Assembly: GCA_031274495.1 (NCBI GenBank)
Contig: JAISQB010000084.1
Location: forward strand, 1 to 33,809
DNA length: 33,809 nt
Direction of reading: 5' to 3'
DNA from: Campylobacteraceae bacterium
GTDB taxonomy: Bacteria > Campylobacterota > Campylobacteria > Campylobacterales > Campylobacteraceae
Part shown: positions 25,426 to 33,380 of the stretch, in pieces
How positions within the stretch are numbered: position 1 is the first letter of the stretch
Layout of the letters: every line of letters begins with the position of its first letter
Program-made: the position numbers and the translations under genes
Notes under the pieces: model-generated
Seen by the model: only the letters and a program-made list of their open reading frames with translations
Told to the model about the DNA's origin: nothing
Databases searched by the model: none

Positions 25426-26751
25426 CTACTTATCTTCCCAATATAAAAAAGGGTAACCCTCACCCTCATATATCTTCCAAGGAGACAAGATATCATCTTC
25501 ATCAAAAGCCCAGCCAAGAGTATCCGAATAGAACTCTTGCGTCTTAAAATCCTCATCGGTTCCATCTATTCCCGCTTCGCCGTTGCTGTCTTTTATCGTA
25601 ATCTGCATAGTGTCTAAAGCGAAGTTGTTTGATATTGTCGTATGTCCGGTGTTTTGGATAACCCCTATGATACGATTGACATTGTTGTCCGTACCGTTGA
25701 TCTCTTGATTGATAGCGGCGTTATTGGCTAAGATCGAACCTTCAAAATATCCCACGATGCCGCCTATTTCTCTCGTCCCGCTAATATTTCCCGTGGAGTA
25801 GCTGTTGGTTATTGTTGAGACAGCCATCGCTCCCGCAATGCCGCCGAGCTCATAGTCTCCGACAATGGTTGCCTTGGAGTAAGCGTTGGTTATCGTTGCG
25901 TATTTATCAAGGATTCCCGCGATACCGCCGATATCACCATCCCCGCTAATCTTTCCCATGAAATAACTATTGATTATTTTTGAGCCTTCAAGAAGCTCTC
26001 CCGTGATACCGCCGACAGAGCAAATTCCGTTAACGCTTCCTATAGAGTAACTGTTGATTATCGCCGAATTAACTGTAAGAAATCCCGCGATGCCGCCGGT
26101 GTAACATTGACCTTTAACGCCGCCGTTGTCATCGTCTATCAGAAGCCCAAGATTTTTGATAGTACCGCCTACCACACCGGCAAATAGTCCGAAAGCACCA
26201 ACTCTCGAGGGCTCATCCATCCAAAGACCGCTTATCGTATGATGGTTACCGTTAAATATGCCGCCAAATGCGTTATCATAGTCTTTAAATAGAGGGGTCC
26301 ACCCATAAGTTTCATCAAAACCGTCCTCTCCTGCTTTTAATTCAATGTCTCTTAACAGAATATAATTACCGAACCGATTGCTTTCGATATTGCTTAGCTC
26401 GGCTTGGTTTGATATCTCTACAACATTGGGGATAGCGTAAAAGTTGGTATTGCCATTTGGTGTGAAGTTGCCGTCTATCGGCGCTGTGCTTTTGGCTAAG
26501 TACCATTCACTTACGCCATACTCGCTTTTTTTGGCGTCAAGGTCTATACTATTGCTGACAACTTCCGTGTCCAAAAGGTCAAGCTTATCATCATAAAACA
26601 AAACCTCATACTCGCTGAAGGTGCGCAGATCGATACTGCCCCCGCCGCCTCCTCCGCAGCCAAAAAATAGCAAGGAGACAAAAAGGATCAAAACCAACGC
26701 CGCCAAATTTCCGAACGGCTTTGCCGTCAAATTACTTGAAAAACTAAACAT
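25426..26751 (-). CDS. Array gene 4: GLUG lipoprotein with one InlB-type module
   Basis: A 441-residue protein. I start it at the ATG at 26751 (MFSFSSNLTAKPFG), which has GGAG in the family position. An in-frame ATG at 26793 would add 14 residues that no sibling has and would translate the conserved leader. Cys32 lies in LLFFGCGGGGGG. One InlB-type module (VLFYDDKLDLLDTEVVSN, then SEWYLAKSTA, then NTNFYA). The body opens GLFAGVVGGTIKNLG and has four SY-type GLUG units, including GGITGELLEG and GGIAGAMAVS, then NNAAINQEING. The tail is YPFLYWEDK, with F for Y and K for R. Gap to the upstream gene: 78 bases. Confidence 0.88.
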   Translation of the reverse strand: MFSFSSNLTAKPFGNLAALVLILFVSLLFFGCGGGGGGSIDLRTFSEYEVLFYDDKLDLLDTEVVSNSIDLDAKKSEYGVSEWYLAKSTAPIDGNFTPNGNTNFYAIPNVVEISNQAELSNIESNRFGNYILLRDIELKAGEDGFDETYGWTPLFKDYDNAFGGIFNGNHHTISGLWMDEPSRVGAFGLFAGVVGGTIKNLGLLIDDDNGGVKGQCYTGGIAGFLTVNSAIINSYSIGSVNGICSVGGITGELLEGSKIINSYFMGKISGDGDIGGIAGILDKYATITNAYSKATIVGDYELGGIAGAMAVSTITNSYSTGNISGTREIGGIVGYFEGSILANNAAINQEINGTDNNVNRIIGVIQNTGHTTISNNFALDTMQITIKDSNGEAGIDGTDEDFKTQEFYSDTLGWAFDEDDILSPWKIYEGEGYPFLYWEDK

Positions 26752-26829
26752 CTTTTGCTCCTTCCGCCATAAAATGTTTCTCATATGAGGCAAACGGCGA
26801 TTTGCACCGCTTGCCCAAACTTACCCGTC

Positions 26830-28131
26830 CTACCTATCTTCCCAATAAAGATAAGGATAATCCGCACCCTCATCTATCTTCCATGGATGGGAGGCGTTGT
26901 CTCCGAATTGCCAGCCAAGACCGCCGTTACCGTCTCCATCTATCTCACCCTCATAGGTTAATCTCGTCTTTAACAGCGCGTCGCTTTTGGGCGTGCCGTC
27001 ATTGCCGACCACGCCATCTATGTTAATATTCATGGTATCTAAAGCGAAGTTATTTGATACCAGTTCACTTAAGTCATTAATTATGGCGGCAATGCGATGG
27101 ACATTGATCAAGCCGTCATTATTTTGATTGATAGCAGCGTTATTAATTGCCATTGCGCCACTGGTAACTTCCCCAGCGATGCCGCCGACATAGTTAATTC
27201 CGCTGATATTTCCAATAGAGTAAGTGTTGGTTACCTCTGATGAACCACCGATCGATCCCGCGATGCCGCCGACATAATTGCCTTCGACGGCGTTTGCTTT
27301 GGAGTAAGCGTTGGTTATTTTTGAGTCAAATGCAACGTTTCCCGCGATGCCGCCGATAAAATAGTCTCCGCCAACATTCCCTGCGGAGTAGCTGAGGGTT
27401 ATCGTTGAATAAGTTTCAACGCATCCTGCGATGATGCCGACTTTACTTAAACCTTTAACCCCTTCGGTCTCGTCCGTCAAGACGCCGAGTTTTTTGATAT
27501 TGCCTCCTTCGATGCGTCCAAATAGTCCGACACAATTGTCCGATGGTCTATCTATCCAAAGTCCGCTTATCTTGCGTCCGTTACCGTTAAAGATACCCTT
27601 AAATGGGACTGTCTCATCGCCGATAGGAGTCCATCCTGCCGTTGCGTCAAAACCGACTTTTCCCGCTTGCAACTCAATATCTTCCAGCACGATATAGGTA
27701 CCCGATAGGTTGTTTCTGACGCTGCTTAGTTCGGCTTGGTCTGATATCTCTATGACATTTGGGATAGCGTAAAAGCCTGTTTTTTTATTTGGCAAAAAGC
27801 CTCCTTCTATCGGGACAGCACTTTGGGCTAAGTACCAATCTGTGCCGTACTTACTCTTTTTGGAGTCAAGGTCTATAACCTCGCCAGGATTGGTATAGTT
27901 CGCCTCCAAAAGCTCAAAGTCGGCATCATAAAACCAATAGGCGTGTGAACCTGCGACATACGGATTGACATAGTCGCCCTCCCACTCTCCGCAGCCCGCA
28001 AATAGTAAGGATACAAAAAGAATTGAGACCAAATTGATAAAGTTTGATGATCTTTTTGGGCTGATCGAAGCCAACTTAGTTGAATATTCAGACGGTCCTG
28101 CCGTCAAAGTGGGTATTGAAAAATTAAACAT
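26830..28131 (-). CDS. Array gene 3: GLUG lipoprotein with one divergent InlB-type module
   Basis: A 433-residue protein, the first full-length member in the direction of transcription. The extended N-terminus (KLASISPKRSSN...) leads to LLFAGC with Cys47. The tether is not Gly-rich but EWEGDYVNPYV. The InlB-type module is divergent (YWFYDADFELLEANYTNPG, then TDWYLAQSA, then TGFYA). The body opens GLFGRIEGGNIKKLGVLTD and has three SY-type GLUG units (the first GIIAGCVETYSTITLSYSAG), then NNAAINQNNDG. The late motif NRIVG is HRIAA here. The tail is complete (WKIDEGADYPYLYWEDR). Gap to the upstream remnant: 81 bases. Confidence 0.87.
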   Translation of the reverse strand: MFNFSIPTLTAGPSEYSTKLASISPKRSSNFINLVSILFVSLLFAGCGEWEGDYVNPYVAGSHAYWFYDADFELLEANYTNPGEVIDLDSKKSKYGTDWYLAQSAVPIEGGFLPNKKTGFYAIPNVIEISDQAELSSVRNNLSGTYIVLEDIELQAGKVGFDATAGWTPIGDETVPFKGIFNGNGRKISGLWIDRPSDNCVGLFGRIEGGNIKKLGVLTDETEGVKGLSKVGIIAGCVETYSTITLSYSAGNVGGDYFIGGIAGNVAFDSKITNAYSKANAVEGNYVGGIAGSIGGSSEVTNTYSIGNISGINYVGGIAGEVTSGAMAINNAAINQNNDGLINVHRIAAIINDLSELVSNNFALDTMNINIDGVVGNDGTPKSDALLKTRLTYEGEIDGDGNGGLGWQFGDNASHPWKIDEGADYPYLYWEDR

Positions 28132-28212
28132 CTTTCACTCCTTCTAATAGAAATCATTTACCAAAAAGATAAACATAGAAACAAACAGTTCGCCATTTGC
28201 TTCTATATTGAC

Positions 28213-28686
28213 CTATCTTGGATAAGGGTCACCCCCATCCATCTTCCAAATATACGAAGCGTTATCTTCGAAAAAGTAGTCAAGTCTCTGCCTCTTCAAA
28301 ACCTCATCTGTTGTTCCTACACTGCTGTTGCCGCCCTCATTTGCAATCTTCATAACGGCGAAGTTATTTACCACTGCGGTGTTAGTATAAAGATAAGCGA
28401 CCATGCAGCTGACATCGGATGTGTCTTTTGCTTCTATAACGGCGGCATTGGCGCTGATATTTTGGGTGTTGGTGATGTTTGATGAGTACCGATCGGGATT
28501 TATGATATCTCCGTCATACGCGTAACCGTTATATCCGTTTGCGTAGCCTGCAAATAGCAAGGAGACAAAAAGAGTTGAAGCCAAAGCAAAGTTTGATGAT
28601 ATTTTTCGGGCGATCTTATATAAAGCCCATGCCGCCGAATCTTTAGACGGATATACCGTTAAAATATCTGTTGAAAAACTAAACAT
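28213..28686 (-). CDS. Array gene 2: truncated family member (deletion remnant)
   Basis: A 157-residue open frame. The start MFSFSTDILTVYPSK and the hydrophobic segment LASTLFVSLLFAG match the family, but the lipobox Cys is Tyr (FAGYANG). All InlB and GLUG repeats are missing; the frame passes directly to remnants of the ISANAAVIE, VVNNFAVMKI and IWKMDGGDPY tail. About eight bases (TTTATTGG) are absent from the tail compared with siblings, so the frame shifts and ends at PYPR. It is almost certainly a decayed gene; a short secreted peptide cannot be excluded. It has a GGAGCGG ribosome-binding site. Confidence 0.7.
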   Translation of the reverse strand: MFSFSTDILTVYPSKDSAAWALYKIARKISSNFALASTLFVSLLFAGYANGYNGYAYDGDIINPDRYSSNITNTQNISANAAVIEAKDTSDVSCMVAYLYTNTAVVNNFAVMKIANEGGNSSVGTTDEVLKRQRLDYFFEDNASYIWKMDGGDPYPR

Positions 28687-28751
28687 TTTTCCGCTCCTTT
28701 TACGAAAAAGTATCTGTTAAAGCAGAACTCATAAAAGCAGCCGGGTACCCC

Positions 28752-29060
28752 TCACCATTTGCTTAAAACTAACTCACTCTTTTTATCGTCAATATCTATG
28801 CTGACTTCGGGCTTAACGCCTTTTGCCTCCAAAAGGTCAAGATTGGCGTCGTAAAATGAAACCGTCCGAACAGAAAGCGTATACTGCCTGTCGCCATAGC
28901 CCACACCCCCGCCGCAGCCTGCAAGCGCCAATGTGACAAAGATAGCTGCAGCCGACTTGGCAAAATTTGATGATATCTTTCGACCGATCACGGATGAAAT
29001 CAGTGCCGTTATCTGTTTAGATCGATTTGCACTCAAAGCATCTATCGAAAAATTCAACAT
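28752..29060 (-). CDS. Array gene 1: truncated family member, N-terminal lipoprotein part only
   Basis: A 102-residue open frame, the first of the array. The N-terminus is intact (MLNFSIDALS..., lipobox LALAGC with Cys49, GGG tether) and the InlB-type module begins (TVSFYDANLDLLEAKGVKPE). Right after DIDDKKSE the family sequence breaks and the frame ends at LVLSKW. Sequence beyond the stop resembles the spacer that normally follows a full gene, so one internal deletion removed the rest. It could still be made as a small lipoprotein. GGAG lies just upstream. It is nearest to the presumed array promoter. Confidence 0.72.
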   Translation of the reverse strand: MLNFSIDALSANRSKQITALISSVIGRKISSNFAKSAAAIFVTLALAGCGGGVGYGDRQYTLSVRTVSFYDANLDLLEAKGVKPEVSIDIDDKKSELVLSKW

Positions 29061-29457
29061 CTTTCACTCCTAACAGAAAGCGTTCATTGAAGAACCAAGT
29101 ACCTTTCACTTATGTCAGAAAACATTGTTAAAGATTTAAACTACATAATTTTATCATAAATATATAAAAATATCTGCTGTTTTGTAAACTTTTTAGTTAA
29201 GTATCGTATTTATGGGGTTTATTAATACTGCTTTGCTGTCATTTATGGGCTAAAGTGGTTAGTATTTTTTCGTAATTTTGATTTTTTTGTAAAAAATAGG
29301 TGACTTTTTAAAGTTAAGATTTATAAATCTGAGTAAGTTTGAATATTTTTTGTTAGAAATGACAGAAAGAGTTAGTTAATCTTGAGAAGTACGATAGAAA
29401 AGGTGAATATAAAAATACTAACGGGCTATTTACGGCTCGCACGAGAAAATGGCGGGT
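29061..29457. promoter_or_regulatory. AT-rich gap holding the likely promoter of the lipoprotein array
   Basis: About 397 bases without a supported gene. The first 30 carry the leader of array gene 1. On the minus strand TATGATAAAAT, with a possible -10 TATGAT at 29153-29158, lies about 92 bases before the start of gene 1. The same GATAAAAT lies upstream of the partial family gene at 1-399. The rest is AT-rich and I see nothing further that I can name. Confidence 0.35.
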
Positions 29458-30150
29458 TTATATATCAAAAAGGCTCTTTTGAGATTTTTTGGCGGGTTTT
29501 TTGGGAGGGGTAGATTTGGGGGGTTTGGGGACGGGCGGGGCTGCCTCCTCTTTTGGCGCGGTTTCAACTTTGGCGGTTGGTTCGTCTTGGGTGGGCGGTT
29601 GGGGCTCTTCTTCGCTTTGCGGTTTTACGCTTTTTCTTTTAGCGCGACCGAATAGTTTGAGTTTTAAGAAGAGTATAAAGACTAAAGTCACGGCAAATAG
29701 CCCCAGAGCGACATAAAGCAGCGTATCCAGCACATACCCTACCACATTGCCGCTTGCGGTGTCTTTTGCGATATCCTCTATCATCAGTGGGGCTGTTTTG
29801 GGGATGAGGGAGATGTGAAGCGCGCCGACGGCAGCCGTGACGGATGTGTCAAAAAGCTGCTTGCTGACGAATGAAACCTGCGTGGAGTTTTTATCGCCCT
29901 GCTTGACGCTTACGGTTTCGATCATGGACGAATTTGGCGTTTTTTTGAAAGATATATCGCTACGCAAGCCTTTGAAAATCAGCGCCGTAACGCTGCCATC
30001 GTGTTTTTGCTCGTATGAGGCGTTAAAAGCGCCGTTCACTTGAAGCGTGAGGTTAAAAGCGCCGCTCTCATCTTGGGAAAAAAATGCATCCGTGACATTT
30101 GCGCCAAATAGCGAAACAATGAGCAAAAACGAAAGCGTAACAACGCGCAT
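29458..30150 (-). CDS. Single-pass membrane protein of unknown function
   Basis: A 230-residue protein that I do not recognise. A signal peptide covers residues 1 to about 17 (LSFLLIVSLFGA). A periplasmic segment of about 115 residues follows, rich in beta-type sequence (FNLTLQVNGAFNASYEQ, then GSVTALIFKGL, then TQVSFVSKQLF). A membrane span is at about 136-163 (LLYVALGLFAVTLVFILFLKL), then a 62-residue tail dense in Pro, Lys and Glu (PKPPKSTPPKKPAKK). The tail would be cytoplasmic. Low-complexity, charged tails of this kind are often binding regions, but no partner is apparent. It is divergent from uvrA and shares its promoter region. Confidence 0.75.
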   Translation of the reverse strand: MRVVTLSFLLIVSLFGANVTDAFFSQDESGAFNLTLQVNGAFNASYEQKHDGSVTALIFKGLRSDISFKKTPNSSMIETVSVKQGDKNSTQVSFVSKQLFDTSVTAAVGALHISLIPKTAPLMIEDIAKDTASGNVVGYVLDTLLYVALGLFAVTLVFILFLKLKLFGRAKRKSVKPQSEEEPQPPTQDEPTAKVETAPKEEAAPPVPKPPKSTPPKKPAKKSQKSLFDI

Positions 30151-30178
30151 TTTCCTCTCCTTGATATAGGTGGGGTAT

Positions 30179-30240
30179 ATTGTATAACAGTTTTTCTTTA
30201 CCTACAATATATCATAAATTAAGAGCCTCTGTTATACAAT
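30179..30240. promoter_or_regulatory. Mirrored divergent promoter region of uvrA and the membrane protein gene
   Basis: ATTGTATAACAG at 30179-30190 and CTGTTATACAAT at 30229-30240 form a perfect 12 bp inverted repeat with 38 bases between. Each arm reads TGTTATACAAT outward toward its gene, so both contain a good -10 element (TACAAT) in mirror orientation. The plus-strand -10 would be 33 bases before the uvrA start; the minus-strand one is 29 bases before the other gene. A regulator binding both arms is also possible. Confidence 0.5.
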
Positions 30241-30273
30241 GATAAATTTCATTCATCGCATTAAGGATAGGAT

Positions 30274-33090
30274 TTGGACAGTATAAAGATTTACGGCGCG
30301 CGCGAAAACAACTTAAAATCTATCAATCTGGAGATACCCAAAAACAAACTCATAGTCTTCACAGGCATCTCCGGAAGCGGCAAAAGTACGCTCGCTTTCG
30401 ATACGCTCTACGCCGAAGGACAAAGACGCTATATAGAGTCGCTCTCTTCATACGCGAGGCAGTTTTTAGATAGGGTCGGCAAGCCCGATATAGACAAGAT
30501 AGAAGGGCTCACCCCAGCCATCGCGATAGACCAAAAGACGACAAGCAAAAACCCCCGCTCAACTGTAGGAACTATCACCGAGATATATGACTACTTAAGG
30601 CTTTTGTACGCCAGAGTGGGACATCAGCACTGCCACTTGTGCGGTAAGCCTATCTCAAAAATGTCCGCTTCGGATATCATCGAGCAGATTTTAAAACTCC
30701 CAAATGAAGCAAAACTCATCATCGTAGCCCCGCTCATCAACGAAAAAAAGGGAACTTTTTCGGATTTGATAGACTCCTTGCGCCTCAAAGGGTATGTAAG
30801 GGCTTTGATAGACGGCGTAGTGGTGCGGCTTGATGAAGAGGTAGACCTCGCAAAGACCAAAAAACATACGATAAAAGTGGTCATAGACCGCGTCGTGATG
30901 AGCGAAGAGAACAAAGAACGCATCGCCCAAAGCGTCGAAAAGGCGCTTGAGGAGAGTTATCAAGAGGTGGAGGTGGTGATACTAAACGCCAAAGAGATAG
31001 GGTATGAAAAAGAGAGTGTCCACTTTAGCGAGCATCTGGCGTGTTTTGATTGTAAGATAAGCTTCAATCCGTTAGAGCCGCTGTCGTTTTCGTTCAATTC
31101 GCCAAAAGGTGCGTGCGAGGCGTGCGACGGGCTTGGTATACGGTACACTTTGGATATGAGTAAGATTATAGATGAGGATTTGAGTATCGAAGATGGGGCG
31201 GTGAAGCTGCTTTATGGCTTCAATAAGAGCTTTTATTATAAATTTTTGATGGCGTTTTGCGAGAGCGAAAAGATAGATATCACCGTCCCTTTCGGTGAAC
31301 TAAAAGAGTACGAAAAAAAGGCGGTTTTGCACGGGAGAACGGAGGCGATATCATTTTTTTGGAAGCACCACAAGATAAGTAAAATCTTTGACGGTGTCAT
31401 CAAAATAGCATACGATATGATAAAAGACGAGCAGGGCTTTAGCGAATATATGAGCGAAAAAGTGTGCGACAAATGCGGCGGCTTCAGACTAAACCCCGAA
31501 TCCCTCGCCGTCAAAGTAGCCAACAAAGGCATCGCCGATATACTCGTTATGCCCATAGAAAAATCGACCGAATTTTTCTCCAACGAAGAGAACTTCAAAC
31601 ACTTCAGCCAGCAAGAGAAGATGATAGCCGCCCCCATCATCAAAGAGATAAACGAGAGGCTGCGCTTTTTGCACGATGTGGGGCTTGGCTACATCACGCT
31701 GGGACGCGACGCCAGAACGATAAGCGGCGGTGAGGCGCAAAGGATAAGGATAGCCTCACAAATAGGCAGCGGACTTACGGGAGTGATGTATGTGTTGGAT
31801 GAGCCAAGTATCGGGCTTCACGAGAGGGATACTCTAAAACTCATAAAGACGCTGAGAGCTTTGCAGGAGAAGGGCAACACGCTCATCGTGGTCGAACACG
31901 ACAAAGAGACCATCAACAACGCCGACTTCATCGTAGATATCGGTCCTAATGCCGGAAAATTCGGCGGGGAGGTGGTATTTAGCGGCACATTAGAGGAGCT
32001 TAAAAAGAGCGATACGCAAACGGCTCTGTATCTCACGGGCAAAAAGACGATAGATTATAGACAAGATAGAGAGCAGAAAAAGTGGCTTGAGATAAAAAAT
32101 GTCAATATAAATAATATCCGCAAACTAAATGTCAAAATCCCTCTGCAAAATTTCGTAGCCGTCACCGGTGTAAGCGGCAGCGGCAAAAGCTCCTTGATAC
32201 TCCAGACGCTGCTCCCCGTAGCAAAAGAGCTGCTAAACCACGCCAAAAAGATCAAAAAAGTCTCAGGCGTGGAGTGCTTAGGGTTAGAACAGCTCGATAA
32301 AGTCATCTACCTCGACCAAAGCCCGATAGGAAGGACACCCCGCAGCAATCCCGCCACCTACACGGGACTTATGGATGAGCTAAGAGCGCTTTTTGTCAAA
32401 ACCAAAGAGGCGAAAATAAGAGGCTACAAAGTGGGGCGATTCTCGTTCAATGTCAAAGGCGGCAGGTGCGAAAAGTGCCAAGGCGACGGCGAGATAAAGA
32501 TAGAGATGCACTTCCTGCCCGACATAATGGTCAAATGCGACGCGTGCGGCGGCAAAAGGTACAATGCGCAGACATTAGAGATAAAGTACAAAGGCAAATC
32601 GATAGCCGATGTTTTGGAGATGAGCGTGGACGAGGCAGCCGCCTTTTTCTCCGCCGTACCCAAACTCTATCAAGTCCTAAAAACGCTCCAAGATGTGGGG
32701 CTCGGCTACATCGCTCTGGGACAAAACGCCACCACCCTAAGCGGCGGCGAAGCGCAGAGGATAAAACTCTCCAAAGAGCTCAGCAGAAAAGACACAGGTC
32801 AGACGCTATATATCTTAGATGAGCCCACAACAGGACTTCACTTCGCAGATGTAGACAAACTAACCAAAGTCCTACACCACTTAACATCTCTTGGCAACTC
32901 CGTCTTAGTCATAGAACACAATATGGATGTCATCAAAAACGCCGATTTCGTCATAGATATGGGACCCGAAGGCGGCGACAAAGGCGGCAAAATAGTAGAC
33001 TGCGCCACCCCACTAAAAATGGCAAAAAACCACAAAAAAACCCACTCCTACACAGGAGAATTTTTAGCACAAGAGTTTGGGTTGGCGTGA
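30274..33090 (+). CDS. uvrA: Excinuclease ABC subunit A (UvrA)
   Basis: A 938-residue DNA-damage recognition ATPase of nucleotide excision repair, full length for the family. It has two ABC modules: Walker A at 31-39 (GISGSGKST) and 632-640 (GVSGSGKSS), and signatures ISGGEAQR at 483-490 and LSGGEAQR at 822-829. Zinc sites: C257/C260/C281/C284 in the first half, and C732/C735/C755/C758, the conserved DNA-interaction finger, in the second. An extra CxxC pair lies at C120/C123. The start is TTG at 30274 with AAGGA at 30263-30267, giving MDSIKIYGARENNLK, the usual UvrA N-terminus. No uvrB or uvrC is nearby. It overlaps the following antitoxin gene by up to four bases. Confidence 0.97.
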   Translation: MDSIKIYGARENNLKSINLEIPKNKLIVFTGISGSGKSTLAFDTLYAEGQRRYIESLSSYARQFLDRVGKPDIDKIEGLTPAIAIDQKTTSKNPRSTVGTITEIYDYLRLLYARVGHQHCHLCGKPISKMSASDIIEQILKLPNEAKLIIVAPLINEKKGTFSDLIDSLRLKGYVRALIDGVVVRLDEEVDLAKTKKHTIKVVIDRVVMSEENKERIAQSVEKALEESYQEVEVVILNAKEIGYEKESVHFSEHLACFDCKISFNPLEPLSFSFNSPKGACEACDGLGIRYTLDMSKIIDEDLSIEDGAVKLLYGFNKSFYYKFLMAFCESEKIDITVPFGELKEYEKKAVLHGRTEAISFFWKHHKISKIFDGVIKIAYDMIKDEQGFSEYMSEKVCDKCGGFRLNPESLAVKVANKGIADILVMPIEKSTEFFSNEENFKHFSQQEKMIAAPIIKEINERLRFLHDVGLGYITLGRDARTISGGEAQRIRIASQIGSGLTGVMYVLDEPSIGLHERDTLKLIKTLRALQEKGNTLIVVEHDKETINNADFIVDIGPNAGKFGGEVVFSGTLEELKKSDTQTALYLTGKKTIDYRQDREQKKWLEIKNVNINNIRKLNVKIPLQNFVAVTGVSGSGKSSLILQTLLPVAKELLNHAKKIKKVSGVECLGLEQLDKVIYLDQSPIGRTPRSNPATYTGLMDELRALFVKTKEAKIRGYKVGRFSFNVKGGRCEKCQGDGEIKIEMHFLPDIMVKCDACGGKRYNAQTLEIKYKGKSIADVLEMSVDEAAAFFSAVPKLYQVLKTLQDVGLGYIALGQNATTLSGGEAQRIKLSKELSRKDTGQTLYILDEPTTGLHFADVDKLTKVLHHLTSLGNSVLVIEHNMDVIKNADFVIDMGPEGGDKGGKIVDCATPLKMAKNHKKTHSYTGEFLAQEFGLA

Positions 33091-33338
33091 GAATGATAAC
33101 TGTACGATTAGCCTCTTGGGGTAACTCTACAGCTTTGAGACTGCCCAAAAAACTCCTAAAACAGTTAGGACTCAAAGAAAACTCTACGGTATCTATAGAT
33201 ATCACAAAAAACCAAGAGCTGATTATCAAGCCGATAAACAGACACAAAACACTCGCCGAACGTTTCAAGAACCGGAGCGGCACTTGTGAGGGCGAACTTG
33301 TGGATTGGGACAAACCCGTCGGCGGTGAAGTCTGGTGA
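33087..33338 (+). CDS. mazE: MazE-type antitoxin (AbrB/SpoVT fold)
   Basis: An 83-residue protein. The first 50 residues form an AbrB/MazE swapped-hairpin DNA-binding domain (ASWGNSTALRLPKKLLKQLG, then VSIDITKNQELIIKP). The tail VDWDKPVGGEVW matches the MazE C-terminal segment that binds the toxin. MazE neutralises MazF RNase and represses its own operon. I give the GTG start overlapping the uvrA stop; an ATG two codons later (33093) is equally plausible. No mazF follows: the frame opening at the TGATG overlap (33338) stops after nine codons. It may be an orphan antitoxin or one with a distant partner. Confidence 0.82.
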   Translation: MRMITVRLASWGNSTALRLPKKLLKQLGLKENSTVSIDITKNQELIIKPINRHKTLAERFKNRSGTCEGELVDWDKPVGGEVW

Positions 33339-33380
33339 TGAAACTAAATTTCGCCCCGATCGATTGAGATTTTGTAGACA

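Larger units (their letters stand above)
10825..29060 (-). other. Tandem array of 14 GLUG/InlB-family lipoprotein genes
   Basis: Fourteen paralogous genes lie head to tail on the minus strand with gaps of 35-84 bases and no other gene between them. Transcription would run from about 29,100 down to 10,825. The shared plan is: MFxF start, lipoprotein signal, Gly-rich tether, InlB-type repeat(s) with the pattern FYDxxLxLL...GWYLAK...FTP...xFYA, a region EISNQxELxxxRDN...YIL...GWxPIG...GxFNGNGHxIS, GLUG repeats (GGIAGxV...ITNSYSxGxVSG), NNAAINQ, NRIVG, NNFAL, and LGWxF...WKIDEGEGYPYLYWEDR. GLUG and InlB-B repeats are known from bacterial surface proteins and adhesins. Leaders and spacers are also homologous between members, so the duplicated unit includes the leader. 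The lack of internal terminators suggests one long operon, but every leader could also hold a weak promoter. Confidence 0.92.

Noticed and set aside
26752-26793. Longer start for array gene 4 (adds MPHMRNILWRKEQK)
   Set aside because: The extension would translate the conserved leader including the ribosome-binding site; the family start is MFSF at 26751.
10825-29060. Phase variation by homopolymer tracts in the array
   Set aside because: I see no long G or A tract in starts or tethers; the Gly tethers use mixed GGN codons, which would slip in frame.
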